Source: Deinococcus sp.
GTDB taxonomy: Bacteria; Deinococcota; Deinococci; Deinococcales; Deinococcaceae
Direction: 5' to 3'
Length of the DNA: 5,628 nt
NCBI GenBank assembly: GCA_025351205.1
Contig: JANXWI010000149.1
Span: 1 to 5,628 of the forward strand
Below, in pieces: positions 1 to 4,992 of this stretch; position 1 is the stretch's first letter; every line of letters starts with the position of its first letter. The position numbers and the translations under genes are program-made. The notes under the pieces are model-generated. The model saw only the letters and a program-made list of their open reading frames with translations, did not search any database and was not told the DNA's origin.

Positions 1-398
1 CCGCGCGTGCCCTCCGGAAAGATGCCCAGCGTGCCCCCCGCCTGCAAGACCCTGAGCGCGTTGCGGATGGCCCCCAGGTCGTTCCTGCTGCGGTCCACCG
101 GAAAGCTGCCGCCCGCGCTGATCAGCCAGCCCACTGGGCCAGTGAACAGTTCTTTCTTGGCGAGAAACTGCACCCGTCTGCCTGCGGGCAGCGTCTGGGC
201 GATGATGAAAGGGTCCATGTTGCTGGTGTGGTTGCCGCCCGCGATCACCAGTCGGCCCGTGGCCGGAATCAGGTCCAGGCCGTGCGCCACCACGCGCTGA
301 CCGCGCACGATCAGGGGCAGGCGCGTGGCGTTGACCACCAGATGGTAAAAAAACGGAATGAGTCTGGGAGCGGCTGGCGCGGGAGTGGCTTGACTCAT
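1..398 (-). CDS. PlsC-type 1-acyl-glycerol-3-phosphate acyltransferase (partial, C-terminus off the left edge)
   Basis: The first 132 codons are visible; the gene runs off the left edge. The family (LPLAT/PlsC) transfers a fatty acyl group to lysophosphatidate at the cytoplasmic membrane during phospholipid synthesis. The block I catalytic motif NHTSNMD is at residues 56-62 (H57 and D62 form the H-x4-D pair). A block II-like FPVDRS is at 99-104 and the block III substrate motif FPEGTR is at 127-132. A short hydrophobic stretch near residues 13-30 (IPFFYHLVV) may give membrane contact. The ATG at 398 is chosen because a -10 box (TATTCT) ends 6 nt upstream, which would make the mRNA leaderless, and no Shine-Dalgarno is seen. 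The gene follows three Roadblock genes on the same strand after 60 nt but appears to have its own promoter. The family call is firm; the exact acyl acceptor cannot be read from the sequence. Confidence 0.9.
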   Translation of the reverse strand, partial: MSQATPAPAAPRLIPFFYHLVVNATRLPLIVRGQRVVAHGLDLIPATGRLVIAGGNHTSNMDPFIIAQTLPAGRRVQFLAKKELFTGPVGWLISAGGSFPVDRSRNDLGAIRNALRVLQAGGTLGIFPEGTR

Positions 399-404
399 GG
401 CCCC

Positions 405-410
405 AGAATA
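405..410 (-). promoter_or_regulatory. -10 box (TATTCT) of the acyltransferase gene, leaderless type
   Basis: On the minus strand TATTCT fits the TAnnnT pattern and is followed by exactly 6 nt before the ATG at 398. The transcription start should therefore fall at or next to the A of the ATG. No convincing -35 hexamer was found 15-19 nt further upstream. Confidence 0.5.
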
Positions 411-458
411 GCGGCCAGCGCCGGAGGGTTCGCGTCTTTCCAGGTCTGCCTGCCGGCT

Positions 459-791
459 CTACAGGTCGCGGGCGGCCTGATTGCTCTGGAGCAGCTTGCG
501 AACGGCGAAGCGCACCCGTCCCAGGTTGGCCGTATCGTCGAAGGCCGTCATCAGGGTCTGGTCGCCGTGGGGGGTGAGCAGCACCGGGCCGCCGTCGAGG
601 TCGATCAGCAGGTCCTGCAACTCACCGCCCAGGGTGGCGATCAGGCTGGCCGCCACCGCCCGTCCGGCCTGCGCGATGGAGGTGTCGGGGTCGCCGCCCG
701 CCTGCGCCACGACATTGCCCTCCGCGCCCAGCAGCGCCGCGTGCCGCACGCCGCGCACGCCCAGCAGCTGTGACAGGTCAAGCGCGGCCAT
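459..791 (-). CDS. Roadblock/LC7 domain protein, third of three in tandem
   Basis: This 110-residue protein has the size and helix/strand order of a single Roadblock/LC7 domain. It shows an N-terminal helix (about residues 4-10), a strand pair around HAALLGAEGNVVAQAG (17-32), a central long helix (about 38-55), strands around LLIDLDGGPVLLTP, and a C-terminal helix (about 88-106). Family members such as MglB, dynein LC7 and MglB-like bacterial proteins dimerise and serve as scaffolds or activators for Ras-like GTPases. The start overlaps the stop of the preceding gene as TGATG (one shared base, at 791), which implies translational coupling and a shared mRNA. The partner and cellular role are unknown. 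The sequence is clearly diverged from the two neighbouring Roadblock proteins, so this is not a recent duplication. Confidence 0.75.
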   Translation of the reverse strand: MAALDLSQLLGVRGVRHAALLGAEGNVVAQAGGDPDTSIAQAGRAVAASLIATLGGELQDLLIDLDGGPVLLTPHGDQTLMTAFDDTANLGRVRFAVRKLLQSNQAARDL

Positions 792-1240
792 CAGCGGCGC
801 TCCGCAGCGGCACTGTCCTGTACAGGACCGTCTTGTGCCGCACTGCCGCGCGTCTCACTGCCCCGGACTTCACTGCCCTGGGCCGCGCCGTCTGTCGCCG
901 CCGGACTGGGCAGACCGCCGGGCGTGCCCAGCCCGGCGGCGATGCGGGCCAGGGCCTGCTGGGCGCTGCGGGTGTCGGTGCCGCGCAGCAGGGCCGCGCC
1001 CAGGGTGAAGCTGCCCGTGAACACCGCCACCACCTCGATCAGGTCGCTGGTAAAGGCCAGCCGGGTCATCTGCCCAGCGCCCAGCCTGCGGCCAACCCGC
1101 TCGCTGCTGGCGCGCAATGAGGCCAGTTCGGCGGCCAGCACGTCGCCCAGTTCGCCCTGCATCTCCAGCGGCAGGCCGTCCTCGCTCACCAGGGCGCAGG
1201 CCCGCACGCCCGGCAGGTTCCTCAGTGTGTCCAGTCTCAT
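791..1240 (-). CDS. Roadblock/LC7 domain protein with a repetitive C-terminal tail, second of three
   Basis: The protein has 149 residues. Residues 1-104 form a Roadblock/LC7-type domain: a strand pair at ACALVSEDGLPLEMQG (14-29), a long helix at about 32-52, strands at MTRLAFTSDLIEVVAVFTG, and a final helix at about 90-104. Residues 105-149 are a low-complexity, probably disordered tail rich in Gly, Ala, Ser and Gln. The tail contains degenerate pentapeptides GSEVR, GSETR, GSAAQ, DGPVQ and DSAAA (122-146), encoded by a 15-nt tandem repeat. The start is well supported: AAGGGAG lies 8 nt upstream of the ATG, the clearest Shine-Dalgarno in the window. The stop overlaps the next gene's start. 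The likely role is as a subunit of a multi-Roadblock scaffold or GTPase-regulator complex; this is inferred from the family only. The tail may simply be read-through of repeat DNA that invaded the gene end. Confidence 0.75.
   Translation of the reverse strand: MRLDTLRNLPGVRACALVSEDGLPLEMQGELGDVLAAELASLRASSERVGRRLGAGQMTRLAFTSDLIEVVAVFTGSFTLGAALLRGTDTRSAQQALARIAAGLGTPGGLPSPAATDGAAQGSEVRGSETRGSAAQDGPVQDSAAAERR
811..900. repeat. Degenerate 15-nt tandem repeat (six units) inside the 3' end of the second Roadblock gene
   Basis: On the plus strand, units begin at 811, 826, 841, 856, 871 and 886 with no phase slip. Four of the six begin CACTG, and three of those continue as CACTGCC. The others (GACCG, CGCCG) are diverged. 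Because 15 is a multiple of three, the repeat is read on the minus strand as a run of pentapeptides without breaking the frame. Confidence 0.7.
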
Positions 1241-1247
1241 GGTCGCT

Positions 1248-1254
1248 GCTCCCT
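1248..1254 (-). promoter_or_regulatory. Shine-Dalgarno of the second Roadblock gene
   Basis: AAGGGAG on the minus strand with 8 nt to the ATG at 1240. It is notable because most other starts in this window lack a ribosome binding site. It supports this gene being an internal cistron of a polycistronic message. Confidence 0.6.
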
Positions 1255-1256
1255 TA

Positions 1257-1316
1257 ACTTCTGCTGCCGAGACTCCTGCTGCTGAGACCTCTGTTCACCT
1301 GACATCTGCTTCCCGC
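1257..1316. repeat. Degenerate 15-nt tandem repeat (four units) between the first and second Roadblock genes
   Basis: Plus-strand units start at 1257, 1272, 1287 and 1302: ACTTCTGCTGCCGAG, ACTCCTGCTGCTGAG, ACCTCTGTTCACCTG and ACATCTGCTTCCCGC. They share the core AC-n-Y-CTG-Y-T. The array fills most of the 82-nt spacer, which otherwise holds only the Shine-Dalgarno of the second Roadblock gene. Confidence 0.6.
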
Positions 1317-1322
1317 TGCCGC

Positions 1323-1673
1323 TCACAACTCCGTCTCCAGCCGCTGGGCCGCGTCACGTCCGTACAGCCGCGCCTGCCCCAGGTTGCTGCGCCCCGAAAG
1401 CGCCAGCAGCAGAAAGAAGTTCTGGCCGATGGGGTGCAGGTACACGCTCAGCCGTTCGGCCCGCACGTACAGTTCGCGGGGCTGCCCGCCGGACAGGGTC
1501 TGGGTGTACGCCTGCGAGGCGCTGCGGAGCATCCCGGCGTGTTCGGCGGCCAGCAGGCTCAGGTCGATGTCGGTGGCCGAGTAGCTCTCGACCAATAAAC
1601 CGTCGAGGCCGCTGATGGCCGCCGCCCAGGCCCCATCGATATCGCTGACCAGTTGCTTGAGGGTAGAGAGCAT
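1323..1673 (-). CDS. Roadblock/LC7 domain protein, first gene of the three-gene cluster
   Basis: This 116-residue protein is one full Roadblock/LC7 domain and the most canonical of the three. It shows helix 1 LKQLVSDIDG (5-14), strand pair AAAISGLDGLLVESYS (17-32), long helix 2 IDLSLLAAEHAGMLRSASQA (36-55), strands LYVRAERLSVYLHPIGQ and FFLLLAL, and a C-terminal helix (about 95-115). The alternation matches MglB-type proteins, which act as dimers that bind or activate small Ras-like GTPases. It is the promoter-proximal gene: a CATAAT box ends 8 nt upstream of the ATG and there is no Shine-Dalgarno, so translation may be leaderless or nearly so. It precedes the second Roadblock gene by 82 nt. 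No GTPase gene is in view. The domain assignment is good; the biological role is unknown. Confidence 0.8.
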   Translation of the reverse strand: MLSTLKQLVSDIDGAWAAAISGLDGLLVESYSATDIDLSLLAAEHAGMLRSASQAYTQTLSGGQPRELYVRAERLSVYLHPIGQNFFLLLALSGRSNLGQARLYGRDAAQRLETEL

Positions 1674-1681
1674 CGCCGGGC

Positions 1682-1687
1682 ATTATG
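1682..1687 (-). promoter_or_regulatory. -10 box (CATAAT) of the Roadblock cluster
   Basis: CATAAT on the minus strand differs from the consensus TATAAT at one base and lies 8 nt before the ATG at 1673. This predicts a start of transcription at or just before the start codon. No good -35 hexamer is seen at the expected distance; a palindrome about 28 bp further upstream may mean the promoter needs an activator. Confidence 0.5.
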
Positions 1688-1715
1688 CCGCGTTTGGTGG
1701 AGCGTGGGGGGCGAA

Positions 1716-1727
1716 TTTTGTACAAAA
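1716..1727. promoter_or_regulatory. Perfect 12-bp palindrome TTTTGTACAAAA, candidate operator
   Basis: The perfect inverted repeat TTTTGTACAAAA is an AT-rich island in GC-rich DNA. Its centre is about 47 bp upstream of the predicted transcription start of the Roadblock cluster, a position suited to an activator. It also directly abuts the repeat array beginning at 1731, so it could instead be an edge of that element. Confidence 0.4.
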
Positions 1728-1730
1728 GGC

Positions 1731-1942
1731 GTCCAGAGACGCGCCGACCAATCTGGTGAGAAGGAGGGGCCGCCCCCGACTGATATTGTCAATGGCGACC
1801 CGGCAGGCCACAGGATGAACAATACCGTCTAGAGACGCGCCGATTGCATCTAGCCAGAGGAGGGGCCGCCCCCGACGAATTGCCAATGGCGACGAGGCAG
1901 GCCACAGGATGAATAAAAGCCTCCAGAGACGCGCTGGACGCT
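1731..1942. repeat. Tandem array (about 2.3 copies) of a 96-nt structured non-coding repeat
   Basis: Unit 1 is 1731-1826, unit 2 is 1827-1919, and a partial unit 3 starts at 1920. Conserved blocks, in order, are CCAGAGACGCGCC (CTAGAGACGCGCC in unit 2), GAGGGGCCGCCCCCGAC, CAATGGCGAC and GGCAGGCCACAGGATGAA. A 5-bp stem at the left end is CCAGA/TCTGG in unit 1 (1733-1737 with 1752-1756) but CTAGA/TCTAG in unit 2 (1829-1833 with 1849-1853), a compensatory change. Unit 3 can form CAGAG/CTCTG. A GGGG-CCG-CCCC hairpin is invariant in both full units. Short open frames cross the array but look incidental. It resembles the small non-coding repeats described in Deinococcus in size and location; identity with any named family is not claimed. 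Confidence 0.8.
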
Positions 1943-2083
1943 CTGAGAACAGCATCAACCGATCAAAACAGGGGGCATGTCAGACAGCAGTCCTGGGATG
2001 TTCGGCCCGCTTCCATCCTCCCGCAAGGGGCGAGGGGTCACAGGCTCCAACGTCCGCTCCCATGTTGACCGGCTCACACCCTG
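1943..2083. other. Intergenic stretch downstream of recR, no gene seen
   Basis: This lies between the repeat array and the recR stop and carries no convincing ORF. Two weak stems are present. CCTC/GAGG with a bulged inner extension lies around 2017-2035. CCGGC (2069-2073) with GCCGG (2088-2092) spans the recR stop codon. Neither has a T tract, so neither is a convincing intrinsic terminator. Confidence 0.4.
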
Positions 2084-2755
<672 letters not shown>

Positions 2756-2770
2756 GGCCTGACCAGCTGT

Positions 2771-2830
2771 GGACCACTCAGACGCAAACAGTCCAGATGT
2801 GAACAGTCCAGATGTGAACAGTTCAGATGC
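2771..2830. repeat. 15-nt tandem repeat in the ebfC-recR spacer
   Basis: Plus-strand units at 2786 (AAACAGTCCAGATGT), 2801 (GAACAGTCCAGATGT) and 2816 (GAACAGTTCAGATGC) are nearly identical. A diverged unit precedes them at 2771 (GGACCACTCAGACGC). The array occupies most of the 82-nt spacer between ebfC and recR. Read on the minus strand the core is ACATCTGGACTGTTC. There is no obvious dyad, so a protein-binding or simple-expansion origin is more likely than a terminator. Confidence 0.8.
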
Positions 2831-2837
2831 AGGCGGC

Positions 2838-3134
2838 TCAGAACATGCCTCCGGGCAGGCCCAGCGACTGGGTGGCCTGCCGCTGGAGCGCGTCGGCCTT
2901 GGCCTCGGCGTCTTTCAGGGCCACCATCAGCAGGTCTTCGAGCGCCTCCGGGTCACCCTCGGTCACGGCTTCGGGCTTGATGCTCAGCGCCTGGATCTTG
3001 CCGTGCCCGTTGACCGTGACCGTGACCAGCCCGCTGGCCGTGCCCTCCACGCTCTGGGCCGCGAGCTGGTCCTGGATTTTTCCGGCGGCGGCCTGGGCCT
3101 GCTGCATCTGCTTCATCAGTTTCTTCATGTCCAT
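2838..3134 (-). CDS. ebfC: YbaB/EbfC family nucleoid-associated protein
   Basis: This family forms small dimeric DNA-binding proteins that coat or bridge the nucleoid. In Deinococcus the family member has been studied as a nucleoid-associated protein. The 98-residue length is typical. The N-terminal helix MKKLMKQMQQAQAAAGKIQ (3-21) is the family signature, followed by the sheet GLVTVTVNGHGKIQALSI (35-52), then acidic EALEDLLMVALKDAEAKADA (63-82) and the Gly/Pro-rich end SLGLPGGMF. Two in-frame ATGs (3134 and 3128, reading MDMKK) are possible; both sit just after a TAGAAT box. recR follows on the same strand. Unlike many bacteria, dnaX is not immediately upstream; a Nudix regulator is. Probably transcribed from its own promoter with recR as the second gene. 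Confidence 0.95.
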   Translation of the reverse strand: MDMKKLMKQMQQAQAAAGKIQDQLAAQSVEGTASGLVTVTVNGHGKIQALSIKPEAVTEGDPEALEDLLMVALKDAEAKADALQRQATQSLGLPGGMF

Positions 3135-3143
3135 GCTGGGTCC

Positions 3144-3149
3144 ATTCTA
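3144..3149 (-). promoter_or_regulatory. -10 box (TAGAAT) of ebfC
   Basis: TAGAAT on the minus strand lies 9 nt before the ATG at 3134 and 15 nt before the alternative ATG at 3128. Transcription would begin 2-4 nt upstream of the first ATG, giving a leaderless or nearly leaderless mRNA. CTGACC about 15 bp upstream is at best a weak -35. Confidence 0.45.
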
Positions 3150-3388
3150 GAGGCCACAGGGTCCGGTCAGCGCCACCCCGGTCACACAGGCGGCAGCGGT
3201 CAGTCACGCCCGGGCTATCCCCGTAGGAAGAGCGCCTGAGGACCGTCTTTTTGAGGTTGTGAGATGCGAGCGACCTGGCATTGTCGTCCGGTTCGCAGGC
3301 GGGGGGTGGACGGTCTGAGCTTTCTGCTGGCAGTCCGAACAGCCTCTGGACAGGGAAGTTCTGGACGATCCTCGGTCCCCCCAACCGC
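3150..3388. other. Non-coding spacer between the Nudix regulator and ebfC
   Basis: No gene is supported here. Near ebfC there are three copies of CGGTCA on the plus strand (3164, 3179 and 3197), spaced 15 and 18 nt. Near the regulator end, TCTGGAC occurs twice 15 nt apart (3345 and 3360). A weak CGGT/ACCG stem (3373-3376 with 3384-3387) lies just after the regulator stop and could help end its transcript. No conserved SRP RNA, tRNA or riboswitch core was recognised. Confidence 0.4.
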
Positions 3389-4072
3389 CTACAACGAGCC
3401 GGAAATCCTGACCCGGCTGGCCCGGCGGTACAGCTGTGCCGGACGGCCCACCCCGCTGCGGCGCTCACCGGAGGTGGTCAGCGCCCCCTGGCTGAGCAGC
3501 CGCTTGCGAAAGTTGCGCTTGTCGAGCCGCCTGTTCAAGATCGCCTCGTACACGCCCTGAAGCTCGGGCAGGGTGAAGGTATCGGGCAGAAATTCCAGCG
3601 CCAGCAGCGCGTATTCCAGCCTGATCTGCAAGCGGTCTATGGCCCGGTTCAGAATCTCCTGGTGGTCGAAGGCCAGCGTCGGCGGAGCGTGGGCGGCAAA
3701 CCAGCCCGCCCCCAGCGCGTTTCCGCCGCCGCTGACGCGCACCGTGCCGTGTGGCAGCACCGCCATGTGGGCCACGCTGACCACCCGCCCACGCGGGTCG
3801 CGCTCCACGGCCCCGAAGGTGTAGAACTGCTCCAGCAGCCGGGGTTCGAGTTCCACGCTCGTCTTGACGCGCAACTCGCGCAGGGCGGCCTCGCTCAGCT
3901 CCTCACCCAGATGCACGAACCCGCCCGGCAGCGCCCAGGTGCGGGCGTGCGGCAGGCTGCCGCGCTCGACCAGCAGCACCTGCAACTCGCCCGCGTGCAT
4001 GGCGAACGCGGCGATATCGACTGCCAGCCCGGCCTGAGTGGCCTGGGGAGGCAGAATTAGCGTACTGATCAC
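3389..4072 (-). CDS. Nudix-fold transcriptional regulator (NrtR-like) with C-terminal winged helix
   Basis: The 227-residue protein has an N-terminal Nudix domain (about 15-140) and a C-terminal winged helix (about 160-216; FTLPELQGVYEAILN and KRNFRKRLLSQGALT, then GRPAQLYR). This is the NrtR architecture, in which ADP-ribose or a related ligand controls DNA binding, often at NAD metabolism genes. The Nudix box runs from G51 to V73. G51, E57, R65 and E66 are kept, but the two metal-binding glutamates expected at 69-70 are V and K, and the box glycine at 72 is S. Hydrolase activity is therefore unlikely and a sensor role likely (inferred). The GTG start at 4072 is chosen because a full promoter ends 5 nt upstream; no ATG gives a complete domain. 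No obvious target gene is adjacent apart from itself and the decayed acetyltransferase. The true ligand and regulon are unknown. Confidence 0.85.
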   Translation of the reverse strand: MISTLILPPQATQAGLAVDIAAFAMHAGELQVLLVERGSLPHARTWALPGGFVHLGEELSEAALRELRVKTSVELEPRLLEQFYTFGAVERDPRGRVVSVAHMAVLPHGTVRVSGGGNALGAGWFAAHAPPTLAFDHQEILNRAIDRLQIRLEYALLALEFLPDTFTLPELQGVYEAILNRRLDKRNFRKRLLSQGALTTSGERRSGVGRPAQLYRRASRVRISGSL

Positions 4073-4077
4073 ACCTG

Positions 4078-4106
4078 ACTCTAGAGGGGGCCGGGCGGCG
4101 CGTCAA
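4078..4106 (-). promoter_or_regulatory. Sigma-70-type promoter of the Nudix regulator (TTGACG-N17-TAGAGT), leaderless
   Basis: On the minus strand the -35 TTGACG (4106-4101) and the -10 TAGAGT (4083-4078) are separated by 17 nt, the optimum. The -10 ends 5 nt before the GTG at 4072, so the transcript should begin at or next to the start codon. The 8-bp palindrome CTCTAGAG (4079-4086) overlaps the -10 and could be part of an autoregulatory operator. Confidence 0.75.
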
Positions 4107-4151
4107 TCGGTTCGGGCGTGCCCGCCAGCCGGGTTGGTGTAGAGGGCACGT

Positions 4152-4161
4152 ACAGATCTGT
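4152..4161. promoter_or_regulatory. 10-bp palindrome ACAGATCTGT upstream of the Nudix regulator promoter
   Basis: A perfect inverted repeat about 45 bp upstream of the regulator's -35 box. It is short enough to be chance but is placed where an operator could lie. Confidence 0.25.
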
Positions 4162-4234
4162 CGGCCAAGACGGTGTTTTTGCGGCAAATGGTGTAGTTCA
4201 GTGGTCTAGTCATGGGGGTAAGACTGGTATGTGA

Positions 4235-4360
4235 ACGCTCCGACAATTTCAGCTCCGCCCGGACGGAACCGCGCGTGACAGCGTGATGTACTCGGTGCTG
4301 CTGGAAGAATGGCCCGCCGTGAGTGCTCGGCTCCGGCAGAGGTTGAGCGCGCTGCACTGA
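4235..4360 (+). pseudogene. Remnant of a GNAT (RimJ/RimL-type) acetyltransferase, C-terminal end only
   Basis: The frame starting at 4235 reads TLRQFQLRPDG, then TARDSVMYSVLLEEWPAV, then SARLRQRLSALH and a TGA at 4358-4360. This is the conserved C-terminal end of RimJ/RimL-like GNAT N-acetyltransferases (an EGxLR-type strand, then RDSVMYSLL-x-EEWP), which use acetyl-CoA to acetylate amines. A stop (TGA at 4232) directly precedes it in frame. In another frame LVCE ends exactly at 4235, so LVCE-(G)-TLRQ would be restored by about 4 missing bases. Further upstream, scraps such as VM (4209-4214) and VFAAN (4175-4189) in shifted frames resemble the preceding VFAAxxxxN-x-x-S-x-x-VM region. At least two frameshifts and loss of the first two-thirds of the gene are implied. 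It cannot make a working enzyme. Confidence 0.7.
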
Positions 4361-4383
4361 AGGCCGCCGGGGCACGGGCCTTC
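4359..4383 (+). terminator. Hairpin GAAGGCC/GGCCTTC at the end of the acetyltransferase remnant
   Basis: A perfect 7-bp stem (4359-4365 with 4377-4383) with an 11-nt GC-rich loop starts inside the remnant's stop codon. It lacks a T tract, so it would be a weak intrinsic terminator. Its position suggests it is the relict gene's own terminator. Confidence 0.5.
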
Positions 4384-4419
4384 TCACCTGACTTCATGGT
4401 TCGGTCAGACTCCGGGTGC

Positions 4420-4425
4420 TAGCTT
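4420..4425 (+). promoter_or_regulatory. -10 box (TAGCTT) of the exported-protein gene, leaderless type
   Basis: TAGCTT fits TAnnnT and ends 6 nt before the ATG at 4432. No Shine-Dalgarno precedes this ATG, and no good -35 hexamer was identified. Confidence 0.45.
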
Positions 4426-4431
4426 CCTGAA

Positions 4432-4965
4432 ATGCTGGAAGCCGCTTCTCCTGTTCGCCGCTCAGGTTTTTCGCCATGCAGAATTCAGGGCACATGGCGT
4501 CTTTACCGCGCCGCCCTGTTCGCGGCAGCTTTCACGGCAGCTCCGGTGTGGGCACTCACGGTTCCGCTCACCGGCTGGACGGCCACCGACGACACCGGGG
4601 CGACCTGGGCCGACGCGGCTGGGGCCTGTCTGCTGCGCGAGGAGAAGCTGACGCAGCCGTATCCCGGTTTCGGGAGCGCCGACGCCGCGAGGTCGTTTGC
4701 CCTGCGGATGCAGACAGCGCTGTTGGGCCAGAGCGAGAACGGTCAGAAGTTGCAGTCGGTGGTCACGCAACCCGTGGACCGGGCCGGGAGGTGGACCGTC
4801 CTGGCGGCCTACGTGTTCACCCAGCAGCAGGTGCAGTACCACGCCACCCAGATCTATCTGTCCGACGGCGGCAAGCTCAGGACGGTCACGGGCAGCAGCG
4901 CCAGCGGCGAGGCCAGCGCCTGCGTGAACCAGATGCGCGAGTTTCTGCGCTTCCTGGCCGACTGA
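4432..4965 (+). CDS. Predicted exported protein of unknown function
   Basis: This 177-residue protein belongs to no family I recognise. It has an unusually long, basic N-region followed by a hydrophobic stretch (LYRAALFAAAFTAAPVWA, about 24-41), with a likely signal peptidase site after A41 (V-W-A, then LTVPL). The predicted mature protein is about 136 residues. It carries two cysteines (C66 and C164) near its ends that could form one disulfide in the periplasm or envelope. The middle alternates polar and hydrophobic residues (WTVLAAYVFTQQQVQYHATQIYLSDGG), suggesting beta structure. The ATG at 4432 is taken because it sits 6 nt after a TAGCTT box; no in-frame GTG or TTG lies between it and the hydrophobic segment. 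It converges on the TspO-like gene with a 27-nt gap. Codon use matches the neighbours. Expressed and exported is an inference. Confidence 0.7.
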   Translation: MLEAASPVRRSGFSPCRIQGTWRLYRAALFAAAFTAAPVWALTVPLTGWTATDDTGATWADAAGACLLREEKLTQPYPGFGSADAARSFALRMQTALLGQSENGQKLQSVVTQPVDRAGRWTVLAAYVFTQQQVQYHATQIYLSDGGKLRTVTGSSASGEASACVNQMREFLRFLAD

Positions 4966-4992
4966 CATTCCGGTACAGGCTGGCCCCGGCGC

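Noticed and set aside
1731..1942. CRISPR array
   Set aside because: The conserved parts are spread along a 96-nt unit rather than forming a short direct repeat with uniform unique spacers. There are only 2.3 copies and no cas gene nearby.
1559..1958. Minus-strand open frames across the repeat array (87 and 91 residues)
   Set aside because: They consist of translated repeat DNA, overlap the Roadblock gene or its promoter, and read the same repeat in different frames.
3150..3388. SRP (4.5S) RNA gene, often found near dnaX/ebfC
   Set aside because: The conserved GGTCCGGAAGGAAGCAGC core is absent on both strands; only loose matches such as CCGGACGACAATGCCAGG are present.
4186..4260. tRNA-like stretch (GTAGTTCAGTGGT resembles a D-arm)
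   Set aside because: The D-stem does not close, there is no anticodon stem, and no GGTTCGA-type T-arm follows at the right distance. The segment is better explained as decayed acetyltransferase sequence.
4103..4387. Minus-strand 94-residue frame upstream of the Nudix gene
   Set aside because: It overlaps the regulator promoter and lies antisense to the recognisable GNAT remnant. It shows no domain, and its start has no promoter or ribosome binding site.
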